50,659 nucleotides of DNA from Actinophytocola sp. (GCF_009379765.1 NZ_WHTD01000045.1:1-50659); one strand, 5' to 3'. Counted from the first letter of the stretch, positions 9,085 through 17,069 are shown. Numbers and translations: made by a program. The notes: generated by a model from the sequence alone, not told the origin.

Positions 9085-9513
9085 TTATGCGCCGGGTTGG
9101 GCGGGAACGGGCGCATGCAGCCTGCGCCCGGTCACCTTCTCGGTCTCGATGCGGATGAAGTGGTCGCGGCGGCCGTCCACCCACGGCTGCAGGAAGGTGC
9201 CGGACAGCTCCACCAGCTCGGTCACGTCGGTGATCAGGTTCGCGTGGCCGACCACGGTCACGCTCCACCCATTGCGTAGGTCGGGGTCGAGCTCGTCGGC
9301 CTGGAAGGCCACCACGGTGTTCCCGGTCGCGGCGGCCAGCTTGGCGCCGCCGGCGACCCGGACAACCACCCGTTCCTGGTGCATTCGGAAGTTCACCGGC
9401 TGCACCGCGGGTAGGGCGTCCTCGGTGAACACCAGCCGTCCGACCCGCACGGTCTCAAGCAACCCCAGGCACCGTTCGCGGTCCAGGACCTCGAGCCGCT
9501 GTCGATCGGTCAT
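9085..9513 (-). CDS. pyridoxamine 5'-phosphate oxidase-fold protein
   Basis: A 142-residue split-barrel flavin-binding-fold protein. It runs from MTDRQRLEVLDRERCLGLL, the usual N-terminus of this group, through VGRLVFTEDALPAVQPVNF to ELSGTFLQPWVDGRRDHFIRIETEKVTGRRL. Members bind FMN, F420 or heme, and mycobacterial relatives are induced in hypoxia. The ATG at 9513 was chosen because the conserved domain starts there; upstream codons in frame are unlike the family. It is convergent with narI. About 70 bp upstream, on its own strand, lies a strong DosR-like box. Substrate is unknown. Confidence 0.85.
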   Translation of the reverse strand: MTDRQRLEVLDRERCLGLLETVRVGRLVFTEDALPAVQPVNFRMHQERVVVRVAGGAKLAAATGNTVVAFQADELDPDLRNGWSVTVVGHANLITDVTELVELSGTFLQPWVDGRRDHFIRIETEKVTGRRLHAPVPAQPGA

Positions 9514-9582
9514 GGCGACTCCCAAGACGGAACGGGTACAACGCATCACCTTCGAGCATGCCCGCTCCACCCCGGTGAACGC

Positions 9583-9597
9583 AGGGTCGGAAGTCCC
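9583..9597 (-). promoter_or_regulatory. DosR-like box upstream of the PPOX gene
   Basis: Read on the minus strand the site is GGGACTTCCGACCCT. It matches the published mycobacterial DosR motif GGGACTTNNGGCCCT at all defined positions except one (A for G). It lies 70 bp before the start of the pyridoxamine-oxidase-fold gene and 55 bp before the divergent histidine kinase, so it could serve either. Binding is inferred. Confidence 0.6.
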
Positions 9598-9651
9598 TTG
9601 ACGGTGGAGTCGAGGGACGCGAAGAAGGTCTGTGCGCGTTATGGTGGAGAC

Positions 9652-11324
9652 GTGTCCGATCCGCTCGAGTTCCCGGATGCGGCGCGGCTGGAACTCGACC
9701 GCGCGATCGAGGTGCTGGTCACCCACGCACACACTGTTCGGAACACGCAGGAACGCTTGCGGTCGCTGCTGCGGGCCAGCCATCTGGTGGCCTCCCACGT
9801 GGACCTGGCAGTAGTGCTGCGCCACGTGGTGGACGCGGCGAAGGACCTGGTCAACGCCCAGTTCGCCGCGTTGGGGGTGCTCGGTCCGGAAGGACCGTGG
9901 ACGAGTTCGTGTACAACGGCATCGACCAGGAAGACGCCGCCAGGATCGGGCATCTGCCCCGCGGGCAGGGCATTCTCGGTCTGCTCATCACCGAACCCCA
10001 CCCGATGCGGTCCTTTCTCGGGGTGCCGATCCTCATCCGCGGGCAGGCGTTCGGCAACCTCTACCTGACCGACAAGCAGGACGCGGACGAACCCAGCCCC
10101 GAGTTCACCGACGAAGACATACAACTCGTGCGGTCGCTGGCCGGGTTCGCCGCGGTCGCCATCGACAACGCACGCCTCTACGCCGAGGCCGAGCGCCGGG
10201 CGGCGTGGCAACGCGCCAGCGTCGACATCACCGCCGCCCTGCTCGCCGGCAGCGACACCGACGACGTCCTGCGGCTGGTCGCCGAACAGGCCCACACCGT
10301 CGCGAACGCCGACCTCGCCGCCGTCATCCTCCAGACCGATGAGCCCGGGACGCTCGACGTGCACGCCGCGGTCGGCGAGGGCGCCGGGGACGTGCTCGGG
10401 CAGAAGCTACCCGCGGACGGGTCGCTGTGTGAGCTGGCCATGACCATCGCGCAACCACTGCTGAGCGACAACATCGGCAAGGACGAGCGTGGCCGCACTC
10501 CGGGCACAGCCTGGGCCGCGAACCTTGGTCCCGGCATGATCGCTCCGCTCGGCCAGCCACCGACGGGAGTGTTACTCGTCGCCAACAAACCTGGCAGGCA
10601 CTGCTTCCATCAGCGTGACCTGAAGATGCTCGCCGCGTTCGCCTCCCAGGCCGCGCTGGCCCAGCAACTCGCAGAGCACCGCACCTACACCCAGGAGCTG
10701 CGACTGCTGGAGGATCGGGACCGGATCGGCCGAGTCCTGCACGACCACGTCATCCAGGAGCTGTTCGCCACCGGCATGTCCCTGCACAGCATCGCCTCGA
10801 CAGCCGCCACCGATCAGCAACACCGGCTGATGAACGCGGTGCGCAAGCTCGACCAGGTGGTCCGCGACATTCGCGAAACCATCTTCGACCTGCACAATCA
10901 GTCCGCACCAGGCGAGCAGGCCCTGCCCAGCCTGCGCCGCACACTCACCGAGATCACCCGCGAAACCACCCACCCACTCGGCTTCACCCCAGCGCTGCGG
11001 CTCGACGGGCCCCTGGACACCTTTGTCCCTGGCGCCGTCGCCGCCGACCTGACCGCCGTCGTCCGCGAAGCGCTGTCCAACACCGCCCGCCACGCCCACG
11101 CCACCACGGCCACCGTCCAGATCACTGCCACCCCCAACACCCTCACCGCCCGCATCGAGGACGACGGCCGCGGCATGGGCGACACCACCCGCCGCAGCGG
11201 CCTGGCCAACCTCCGCGCACGCGCGGAGAAACACGGTGGCACCTTCATCATCGACAGCACACTCGGGCACGGCACCACGCTCACCTGGACCGTGCCGCTG
11301 CCCAATCCCACGACGGACACGTAG
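9652..11324 (+). pseudogene. DosS/DevS-like GAF histidine kinase, frameshifted
   Basis: The product would be a sensor kinase of the DosS/DosT type. An N-terminal helix (from VSDPLEFPDAARLELD) leads into GAF domain 1, then GAF 2, then a HisKA_3 dimerisation segment with DRDRIGRVLHDHVIQELFA (phospho-acceptor His in LHDHV) and a HATPase domain (VREALSNTARHA, DDGRGMG, GLANLRARAEKHGG). The first part, to about 9890, is in one frame (LVNAQFAALGVLGPEG). The continuation, VDEFVYNGIDQEDAARIGHL, is in another frame from about 9897. Relatives run straight through this junction, so one base seems to be missing near 9890-9897. The GTG at 9652 has GGTGGAG ahead. An intact 475-residue piece from GTG 9897 would lack the start of GAF 1. 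The cause could be mutation, sequencing error or programmed frameshifting. Confidence 0.75.
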
Positions 11325-11521
11325 CCCTCGCCGTGCCCGCGTCAGCGGCGCGGGGTCCATCGGGGCAGGTCCGCTGATGCGCATGTGGAGCGCTGGTCCG
11401 CCGTCGATCCAGGGTGACATACCCGGTGGTGGCGAGTTCGCTCCGTTCGTGGTCGGTGCGCGGTGTGCCTTGCCGATGATGTGAACCGGCCAGCCCCGCG
11501 CCGGTGTAGCGCAGGATCGAC

Positions 11522-12550
11522 TCACCTCTCGCTGTGAGTCGGGCGTCGGGTGCCGGGTAGGTAGTCGATCGTGCGGTCGGTTGGGCGGCGCGGACTTTGC
11601 GGTGGCAGGGGTGCCGCGGTCGGCAGCCAGCCGGTGCGCAGGATCAGGTGGGGGTATGCCGCGCTGTCGAGGACCTGGTCGCGGATCAGGGCGCGGGTGT
11701 CGGCGATCTCGAGTGGCTGCGACAGGGGGCAGCTGGCCAGGCCGAGGTCGGTGGCGGTGAGCAGCGCGGCGCTGGCCGCCTCGCCTGCGCGAAGTACGGA
11801 CACGGGGTCGTCGGTGAGGGTGGCAAGGACCAGCAGCTCACCGCCGTCGGGCTCGCCGCGCCCGGTGTGGGCGTCGGCGAGGGTGCCGCCCGGGAAGGTG
11901 CGCATGGTGGTGTCACCGTGGATGCGTCGCGCCGATGGGGCGCTGCCGCTGAGGACGCCGTCCTCCGCGACTTTGCTGCGGCCACTCCAGGCGGCGAGCT
12001 CCTGGATGTAGGTGGGGTCGTCCTGCTGCAGATGTGCGGCACGGTCGATCGCGCGGGTGAGTTGCCGCCGGGTCGTGGCGTCGTCCACCGGCACGAGCAG
12101 GGCGCCTGCCTCGCCGCAGCGGCGGACCATCTGGTCGAGGTGCCCGTCAGGGACGGGCCACGACGAGAAGCGGCGCCGATCGGTGCGCCGGCGGGAGATC
12201 GCGCCGGCGAGTGTGATGTCCTCTTCGGACGGAACGCGCTGAGCTGTTTCCACCGCGGCGAGATGGGTAGGGTCGCTGGGGTTGGGGATGTGGTGGACGA
12301 TCGCGCGCCAGCCGAGTGCCGCGAGCGCGATCCGCAGGTGGTGCAGGGCGGCACCGCAACTGAGCAGCAGGTCTCGCCCATCGGGGTCGGCGACCGACAG
12401 CCGGCGAGTCTGGTCGGCCATCAGGTGGATCGACGCGTCGCCGAGCAGCCAGCGCCACGGTTGGGTGTTGTGCACCGACGGTGCGCGGTTGGCCAACCCG
12501 ATGGCGCCGAGCAGTGTGTGATGGTCCGGCGTGTACGCGTTCATGGTCAT
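11522..12550 (-). CDS. Acg-family nitroreductase-like flavoprotein
   Basis: A 342-residue Acg-type protein (Rv2032/Rv3131/Rv3127 group). The diagnostic RAPSVHNTQPWRW lies near residues 23-35, and a second half contains GEAASAALLTATDLGLASCPLSQ and ILRTGW. The family has a doubled nitroreductase fold with a lid and is thought to bind or sequester FMN rather than reduce nitro compounds; its mycobacterial members are classic DosR-regulon genes. The ATG at 12550 follows GGAAGGAG and fits the family's N-terminus, whereas the longer frame adds 39 unrelated residues. It lies 16 bp after the flavodoxin gene, forming a two-gene flavin-related operon, and is convergent with the kinase. Confidence 0.87.
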   Translation of the reverse strand: MTMNAYTPDHHTLLGAIGLANRAPSVHNTQPWRWLLGDASIHLMADQTRRLSVADPDGRDLLLSCGAALHHLRIALAALGWRAIVHHIPNPSDPTHLAAVETAQRVPSEEDITLAGAISRRRTDRRRFSSWPVPDGHLDQMVRRCGEAGALLVPVDDATTRRQLTRAIDRAAHLQQDDPTYIQELAAWSGRSKVAEDGVLSGSAPSARRIHGDTTMRTFPGGTLADAHTGRGEPDGGELLVLATLTDDPVSVLRAGEAASAALLTATDLGLASCPLSQPLEIADTRALIRDQVLDSAAYPHLILRTGWLPTAAPLPPQSPRRPTDRTIDYLPGTRRPTHSER

Positions 12551-12566
12551 CGGCCGGTCTCCTTCC

Positions 12567-13061
12567 TCACTTGTGCTGAGTGACCAGAGCGTCCGCGACG
12601 CCGTCGGCCCACGAGCCGATCTCGTCCCAGTCGCGGGCGTCGCCGGACATCCGCTTGGCGAACGCACGGTCCATGACGCCCGTGGCCAGGTCCGGGTCGA
12701 GCCGGCCGCCGAAGACGGTCGGGGTCGGCGCGCTGACCCGGCTCGCGCGGTGTCTCGCGCCCTGGGTGGCGGTGATGGTGCTCGGCCGCTTGCCGAGCCA
12801 GCCGCTCTCGAACAGCCACACCTTCCGGGACGCGAGCTGGTATCGGAGCCGGCGGACGAACCGTACGGCCTCGGGCCGCCACCGCGTCGCGTAGACCGCG
12901 CTGCCGAGCACCACGGCGTCGTAGCCGTCGACCGAGTCGACGGTCTCGGCGGAGCGGACCTCCGTCTGGCAGCCGCGCTCGGTCAGCCGGGCGCCGATCG
13001 CCTCGGCGATCTCTTTGGTCGAGCCCATCTTGCTGGCGAAAGCCACTAGTACGCGTGTCAT
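12567..13061 (-). CDS. flavodoxin-domain protein (HemG-like)
   Basis: A 164-residue flavodoxin. MTRVLVAFASKMGSTKEIAE is the N-terminal strand plus FMN-phosphate loop; GYDAVVLGSAVYATRW near residues 51-66 and ESGWLGK near 86 are the other flavin-contacting loops. The group is often annotated as menaquinone-dependent protoporphyrinogen oxidase-like, and related genes occur in mycobacterial hypoxia regulons. The ATG at 13061 begins the conserved strand. The stop is 16 bp before the Acg-type gene, implying co-transcription. A DosR-like sequence lies about 58 bp upstream. The electron partner is unknown. Confidence 0.85.
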   Translation of the reverse strand: MTRVLVAFASKMGSTKEIAEAIGARLTERGCQTEVRSAETVDSVDGYDAVVLGSAVYATRWRPEAVRFVRRLRYQLASRKVWLFESGWLGKRPSTITATQGARHRASRVSAPTPTVFGGRLDPDLATGVMDRAFAKRMSGDARDWDEIGSWADGVADALVTQHK

Positions 13062-13118
13062 GCATCCACGGTCGCGTCCCACGACGGAGGTGGGGAGTGC
13101 CGTTGCGCCTTACGTGGT

Positions 13119-13132
13119 GCGACCAAAGGCCC
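13119..13132 (-). promoter_or_regulatory. possible DosR-like box upstream of the flavodoxin/Acg operon
   Basis: The plus strand reads GCGACCAAAGGCCC, which on the minus strand is GGGCCTTTGGTCGC. It keeps GGG, the central TT and the GGTC of the DosR motif but has about four mismatches. The 58-bp distance to the flavodoxin start resembles known DosR promoters. Weaker than the narK and PPOX sites. Confidence 0.4.
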
Positions 13133-13199
13133 ATCGGGCACCTCCGAGGGGCCCTGTCCGTCGCCACCAGACGCTGCGCACGGAGCGGCTGTCCCGCGG

Positions 13200-13480
13200 G
13201 CTCGCGCCGCCGACAATGTCGCAGGGCACGGACATCTGGGCCGACACGGCGTCCGGCACCGGCCCGCTGACCCTCCGCTGGAGGCCGCGGCCGGGAGACT
13301 GGTCGCTCGTGGTGATGAATGCCTCGGCACGCCCCGGAGTCAGTGCGGACATCGGCTTCGCGGCCTCCACGCCGGCCTTGTGGCCCGTCGCGATCGGGGT
13401 GCTCTCGGGGCGTCGTGATATTGCTCGGCGGAGGGGTGGCGGTCGCGCTCGCGGCTCGTCCACGTCGGCCGCGCAACTGA
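13200..13480 (+). pseudogene. remnant of an actinobacterial membrane-anchored protein
   Basis: In one frame from about 13216 the text reads DIWADTASGTGPLTLRWRP followed by GDWSLVVMNASARPGVSADI. This resembles the C-terminal outer domain of common actinobacterial membrane proteins (W..SGTG.QTL.W....G.W.VVVMNADGS.GV). After a one-base shift near 13405-13412 the next frame gives the expected final membrane helix (GVVILLGGGVAVALAA, then PRRPRN) with a stop at 13478-13480. No matching N-terminal half or start is found upstream. I therefore read it as a decayed 3' fragment: front lost and one frameshift. Its original function is not known. It separates the flavodoxin operon from the Rv1733c/USP operon. 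Confidence 0.55.
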
Positions 13481-13492
13481 GTGCGTTGGGCC

Positions 13493-13517
13493 CAGGGACC
13501 GAGGACCTCGGTCCCTG
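13493..13517. promoter_or_regulatory. 25-bp perfect palindrome with overlapping DosR-like boxes
   Basis: Two 12-base arms, CAGGGACCGAGG and CCTCGGTCCCTG, flank a single A. Within it AGGACCTCGGTCCC (13502-13515) is one base from the arms of the narK site, and GGGACCGAGGACCT (13495-13508) is its mirror. The element lies about 70 bp before the ATG of the 13586 gene, the promoter position expected for the Rv1733c/USP operon. It could also form an RNA hairpin, but no T-run follows and no intact gene ends here. Confidence 0.55.
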
Positions 13518-13585
13518 CCGGCGACGAGGCAACTCCGCAGAACATTAGGCGAAAGCGAACGGTCCGACACGGTCGGAGGATTACG

Positions 13586-13711
13586 ATGCATGCCCAACCA
13601 GGAGACTGGCTGATCATCGAGCAGGCCGAACTCGACGTGGACGGCGCCCGGCAGTCCACTCGCGCCGACGAGGTCCAGCGGGAGATCGCCGCACACCGGG
13701 GGCGGCGATGA
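13586..13711 (+). CDS. short protein with a DUF1918-like N-terminus
   Basis: A 41-residue frame beginning MHAQPGDWLII, close to the start of DUF1918 proteins (M.A..GDWL.V), then diverging into a charged tail ending REIAAHRGRR. It has GGAGGA 5 bases before the ATG and its TGA overlaps the ATG of the next gene (ATGA), both good signs of translation. The rest of a DUF1918 domain (the PPYVVRW..G strand region) is absent. It may be a truncated member or a leader-type gene coupled to the Rv1733c-like protein. Function unknown. Confidence 0.5.
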   Translation: MHAQPGDWLIIEQAELDVDGARQSTRADEVQREIAAHRGRR

Positions 13712-14331
13712 GCGGCACGTCGAGCTCATCGAATATGGCGAGCTCGCCGATGACGCGGCTGGTCAGGCTCCTACGACCGCGCGGCAACCCGCTGGTACGG
13801 GGCACTGACCGTGTCGAGGCGCGCTCATTGGTCGTCGTGCTGTCCATCGGCCTGCTCCTCCTGCCGATCATGCTGACCCTGGGGTCGGTGATCTATGCGG
13901 ACATCAGCGAGAAGGGCCAGGAGCAGGGCCGGACCCGGCATGAAGCGGTCGCCGTCCTGGCCGAGGATGCACCGGACGCCGTCGTGACCGTTCACGACAA
14001 CACAACCAGCACGTCCAAGGTGTCGGCCGAGTGGAGACTGCCGAACGGCACTGCGGCGACCGGCCTGGTTCGCGCTGACAATGGGCTCAAGGCCGGCGCG
14101 AAGGTCGACATCTGGCTCGACGATGAGGGCAGGGTGGTCGAGGCGCCGGTCACCTCGACCGACGCGGCGGCCGCAGGCGTCATGACCGCCGCCTTCGGCT
14201 GGGTCACCGTCGCAGGTCTGCTCACCCTCGCCCAGGTCGGCATCCACCGCCTGCTCAACCGCCGCCGATACCGCGCTTGGAGCCTGGAGTGGGAACGGGC
14301 TGAGCGGGACTGGAACAAGCGCAACCACTGA
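13708..14331 (+). CDS. Rv1733c-family membrane protein
   Basis: A 207-residue protein resembling M. tuberculosis Rv1733c, a DosR-regulon membrane antigen. Shared features are the N-terminal RGNPLVRGTDRVEA near residues 25-38, a first membrane helix (LVVVLSIGLLLLPIMLTLGSV), an outer domain with TRHEAVAVL and VDIWLDDEGRVVEAP, and a second helix (GVMTAAFGWVTVAGLLTL) before a basic C-terminus with WERAERDW. The start is coupled to the preceding short gene. Two universal stress protein genes follow after 58 bp. Molecular function is unknown even in mycobacteria; control by the palindrome at 13493 is inferred. Confidence 0.82.
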   Translation: MSGTSSSSNMASSPMTRLVRLLRPRGNPLVRGTDRVEARSLVVVLSIGLLLLPIMLTLGSVIYADISEKGQEQGRTRHEAVAVLAEDAPDAVVTVHDNTTSTSKVSAEWRLPNGTAATGLVRADNGLKAGAKVDIWLDDEGRVVEAPVTSTDAAAAGVMTAAFGWVTVAGLLTLAQVGIHRLLNRRRYRAWSLEWERAERDWNKRNH

Positions 14332-14389
14332 CGGCCGGGGTCATCACAGAACTCGACACCACATTCGCAACCATCGAGGAGGGCATGTC

Positions 14390-15295
14390 ATGACAAACGT
14401 CGGAACCGAACAGCACCCGGTCGTCGTCGGTGTGGACTGTTCCGCGTCCGCGCTGCAGGCGGTGCGCTGGGCCGCGAAGGAGGCCGAACGCCGCAACGCG
14501 CCGCTGCACCTGGTGCACGTCTGCTACCTCGTGCCGGTGCAGCACCCGAAGCAGGTCGCCCCGCCACCCGACTACCGCCACGCTGTCCTCGCCCAGGGCA
14601 GGCACTGGCTCAGCCAGGCCACCGACACGGCCCGCACCGCAGGGCCCGGAGTCGCGCTCACCACCGAACTTCGTGACGGAGCCACCGCCGATGTCCTGGT
14701 CGGCGAGTCGACAACGACGCAGCTGGTGGTGCTCGGCTCCCGCGGGCTCGGCGGGTTCACAGGGCTGCTCCTCGGCTCGGTCGCGGTGGCCTTGTCCGCC
14801 CACACGCACTGCCCGGTCGTGGTCAGTCCCGCCTCCACAGTGGACGGAACAGCGGCCGACGGCGGCCCGGTGGTGGTCGGCGTCGACGGCTCGTCGCTCA
14901 GCGACGCCGCGGTGCGGTTCGCCTTCGAGTCCGCGTCCGCGCGCGGTGTTCCGCTGGTCGCGATCCACACCTGGGTCGACGTGAGCGTCGCGGCAACCTG
15001 GGCCGCCCTGCCGTCGACGATCGACTGGGAGTGGGTCGAGGCCCAGGAGGCGAAGCAGCTCGACAAGGCCCTCTCCGGCTGGGTCGAGAAGTTCCCCGAC
15101 ATCGTGGTGCGCAAGGTTCTCGAGCGTGACCGACCGGCCCACGCATTGCTCCGGCACGCCGCCGGCGCCCAACTCGTCGTGGTCGGTTCGCGCGGTCGTG
15201 GTGCGCTCACCGGTCTCGGGCTCGGTTCGGTCAGCCAGTCCCTGCTGCACCACGCCGAATGCCCGGTCGCCGTGGTCCGAGCGGACTCCCGATGA
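14390..15295 (+). CDS. tandem-domain universal stress protein
   Basis: A 301-residue protein with two UspA domains, like Rv2005c, Rv1996 and Rv2623 of the DosR regulon. Domain 1 (about residues 8-143) has PVVVGVDCSASALQAVRWA and the ATP-loop sequence GSRGLGGFTGLLLGSV. Domain 2 (about 160-300) has PVVVGVDGSSLSDAAVRFA and GSRGRGALTGLGLGSVSQ. Both keep the G-x2-G-x9-G(S) nucleotide-binding pattern. GAGGAGGG lies before the ATG. The TGA overlaps the start of a second USP gene. Such proteins bind ATP and slow growth or protect cells under stress. Confidence 0.92.
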   Translation: MTNVGTEQHPVVVGVDCSASALQAVRWAAKEAERRNAPLHLVHVCYLVPVQHPKQVAPPPDYRHAVLAQGRHWLSQATDTARTAGPGVALTTELRDGATADVLVGESTTTQLVVLGSRGLGGFTGLLLGSVAVALSAHTHCPVVVSPASTVDGTAADGGPVVVGVDGSSLSDAAVRFAFESASARGVPLVAIHTWVDVSVAATWAALPSTIDWEWVEAQEAKQLDKALSGWVEKFPDIVVRKVLERDRPAHALLRHAAGAQLVVVGSRGRGALTGLGLGSVSQSLLHHAECPVAVVRADSR

Positions 15296-16146
15296 ACGTC
15301 GAAAACCGTCGGTTGGTCGCCGGGGTGTCCTCCTTCGACACCCGGCCGCAGCTGATCCGCTGGGCGGTCGATGAAACGGCCGCCCGCGGCGCCGAGTTGC
15401 GCCTGGTGACCGCGGTCCCGCAGCGCGCGGCGTCGGAGCGCTACCTGCCCTCCGACGCCGCGGACGAGCTCCGGCGCGACGCGCACGACACGCTCGCCCA
15501 GGCCGCGAAGTACGCCGAGCAGCACCGGCCCGGGCTGTGGATCACCACCGAGGTCGTCGGCGGTAGGCCCGCCGACGTGCTTCTCGCCGCGGCGACCCAC
15601 GCCGACCTGCTGGTCGTCGGCGCCGATGACCAGAGCCCGTTCACCGAGGCGATCATCGGGTCCGTGCCCGGCACGCTACTGACCACCGCACCCTGCCCGC
15701 TCGTGGTCGTGCCCCACTCAGACCTGAACATCCGGGCCGACATGCCGGTGGTCGTCGCGCTCGACGAGTCCGGCACGTCCCAGGCGGCCATGGCCTACGC
15801 GTTCGCCACCGCCGACCGGACTCGCCGACCACTACGTGTCCTGCACTGCGTTCTCGATGGTCACGACGACGGGAGCATCCTGCCCGGGCTCGCCCGCGCT
15901 CTCACAGGGTTCGGGGCCCTCTATCCGCGCGTCGACGCCGCCCACGACGTCGTAGCCGGCGACCCGCGCGACGTGCTCACCCAGCGGTCCCGCACGTCCG
16001 CCCTCCTCGTGCTCGGATCCCGCGGACATGGGCGGCTTGCCTCCGGTCTGTTCGGCTCGGTGGGTCGAACGCTCATCCGCCGAAGCGGCTGCCCTGTCGT
16101 GATCGCCCGCCCCCGCTCCGCCGAGCTCACGCGCGGCATGTCCTGA
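15292..16146 (+). CDS. second tandem-domain universal stress protein
   Basis: A 284-residue paralogue coupled by ATGA to the USP gene before it. The first domain is divergent: it begins RRLVAGVSSFDTRPQLIRWA and its loop is VVGADDQSPFTEAIIGSV, lacking the usual GSRG. The second domain, from MPVVVALDESGTSQAAMAYA, has an intact GSRGHGRLASGLFGSVGRTL. Possibly only the second half binds nucleotide. The ATG at 15292 was chosen for the overlap and because the domain starts at once. It probably ends the operon that begins at 13586. Confidence 0.9.
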   Translation: MNVENRRLVAGVSSFDTRPQLIRWAVDETAARGAELRLVTAVPQRAASERYLPSDAADELRRDAHDTLAQAAKYAEQHRPGLWITTEVVGGRPADVLLAAATHADLLVVGADDQSPFTEAIIGSVPGTLLTTAPCPLVVVPHSDLNIRADMPVVVALDESGTSQAAMAYAFATADRTRRPLRVLHCVLDGHDDGSILPGLARALTGFGALYPRVDAAHDVVAGDPRDVLTQRSRTSALLVLGSRGHGRLASGLFGSVGRTLIRRSGCPVVIARPRSAELTRGMS

Positions 16147-16303
16147 TGACCAACGCCGTCCGCGTGCTCACCGGAGGCCGGCCCGTGGGATGGAGTCAGC
16201 ACCGATGACCACGGTGGGAGAACCGATGTCCAAGTACGTGTTCTGACGGTCTTTCCGGATGACATGGGTCCGTGCTCCGCGCGTGGATTTCGAGCGGATG
16301 CGC

Positions 16304-16546
16304 TCAGTGTCTGTTGTGCAGCACGTCCCGGCACCGCTCGAGCTCTTCGTCGTCGATCTCGCCATGCGCGAACCGCTCGTCGAGGATCTTGTCGGCGTCC
16401 CGGGTCGGGCCGGCGCCAACGCGGCCGGACCGGCGCGCGAGAACGAAAACGATCGTGCCAAGACCGCACCAGAAGAGCACCATCGTCCCGATCACCATCA
16501 GCAGCCCGAACCAGCCCCAGCCGAAGCCGTGGTTCCAGTACGGCAT
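16304..16546 (-). CDS. SHOCT-domain small membrane protein
   Basis: An 80-residue protein with an aromatic N-terminus (MPYWNHGFGWGWFG), one membrane helix (LLMVIGTMVLFWCGLGTIVFVLA) and a C-terminal SHOCT motif (DADKILDERFAHGEIDDEELERCRDVL). SHOCT is a short helical module often found at protein ends. GAGGGAGG precedes the ATG at a good distance. It is the last gene of a minus-strand group whose next member ends 52 bp upstream. Function unknown. Confidence 0.8.
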   Translation of the reverse strand: MPYWNHGFGWGWFGLLMVIGTMVLFWCGLGTIVFVLARRSGRVGAGPTRDADKILDERFAHGEIDDEELERCRDVLHNRH

Positions 16547-16598
16547 GTCGAACCTCCCTCTCGTCTGACCTGCTTCGCCTCAACGGTCCCGCCCGCAG

Positions 16599-17069
16599 CT
16601 ATCCGCCGACAGAGACCGAGGTCCCGTTGCGACCGGGACGTCCGCACATGCAGCGCCGCCCGGCGACGACAGTCCAAGCAGTGATCCACGCTGGCCACCC
16701 ATGCCATGGTTGTCGCGAACGCGGGCGATCCCCGGACGTCGCGCGCTGTCGCCCGCGTCGTTGTTCCGTGGTCCGGTCGCGGTCGGCCACCCACAGTCGC
16801 CGGGCCTCGCACAGGTCGGCGTACAGTCCGCGACCCGCCTCGGTCGCGTCGACCACGAGGTAGGAACGCACACCCGCTGGGTGGTGGAGCAGGAGGTAGC
16901 CGCGGGCGACCAGGTCGTGGAACGGCGCGTACAGGTAGGTCGGCACCCGCCGACCCCGGTCGAAGAACATCCCGAAACCGTCGTCGAACACGACACTGCC
17001 CCGGTCCACGCGGCGCAGCGCCAGCCAGGCACCCAAGGCCGGCGAGATCGGGATCTCCGGGTCGGTCAC
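16599..17069 (-). CDS. hypothetical protein, winged-helix-like N-terminus
   Basis: A 156-residue protein that I do not recognise. Residues 1-95 form a compact region (ALGAWLALRRVDRGSVVFDD; LYAPFHDLVARGYLLLHHP; RGLYADLCEARRLWVADRDR) with helix and strand spacing like a small winged-helix domain; the rest is Arg/Gly/Trp-rich and may be disordered or frameshifted. The GTG at 17069 overlaps the stop of the upstream gene as GTGA, supporting this start and co-translation. Function is not assigned. Confidence 0.55.
   Translation of the reverse strand: MTDPEIPISPALGAWLALRRVDRGSVVFDDGFGMFFDRGRRVPTYLYAPFHDLVARGYLLLHHPAGVRSYLVVDATEAGRGLYADLCEARRLWVADRDRTTEQRRGRQRATSGDRPRSRQPWHGWPAWITAWTVVAGRRCMCGRPGRNGTSVSVGG

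Noticed and set aside
11325..11521. Possible small gene between the kinase and the Acg-type gene
   Set aside because: Frames on both strands lack a ribosome site and family-like composition; treated as plain intergenic DNA.
16205..16246. Thirteen-codon frame MTTVGEPMSKYVF after the second USP gene
   Set aside because: Very short, no family match and no context beyond a nearby GGAG-like run.
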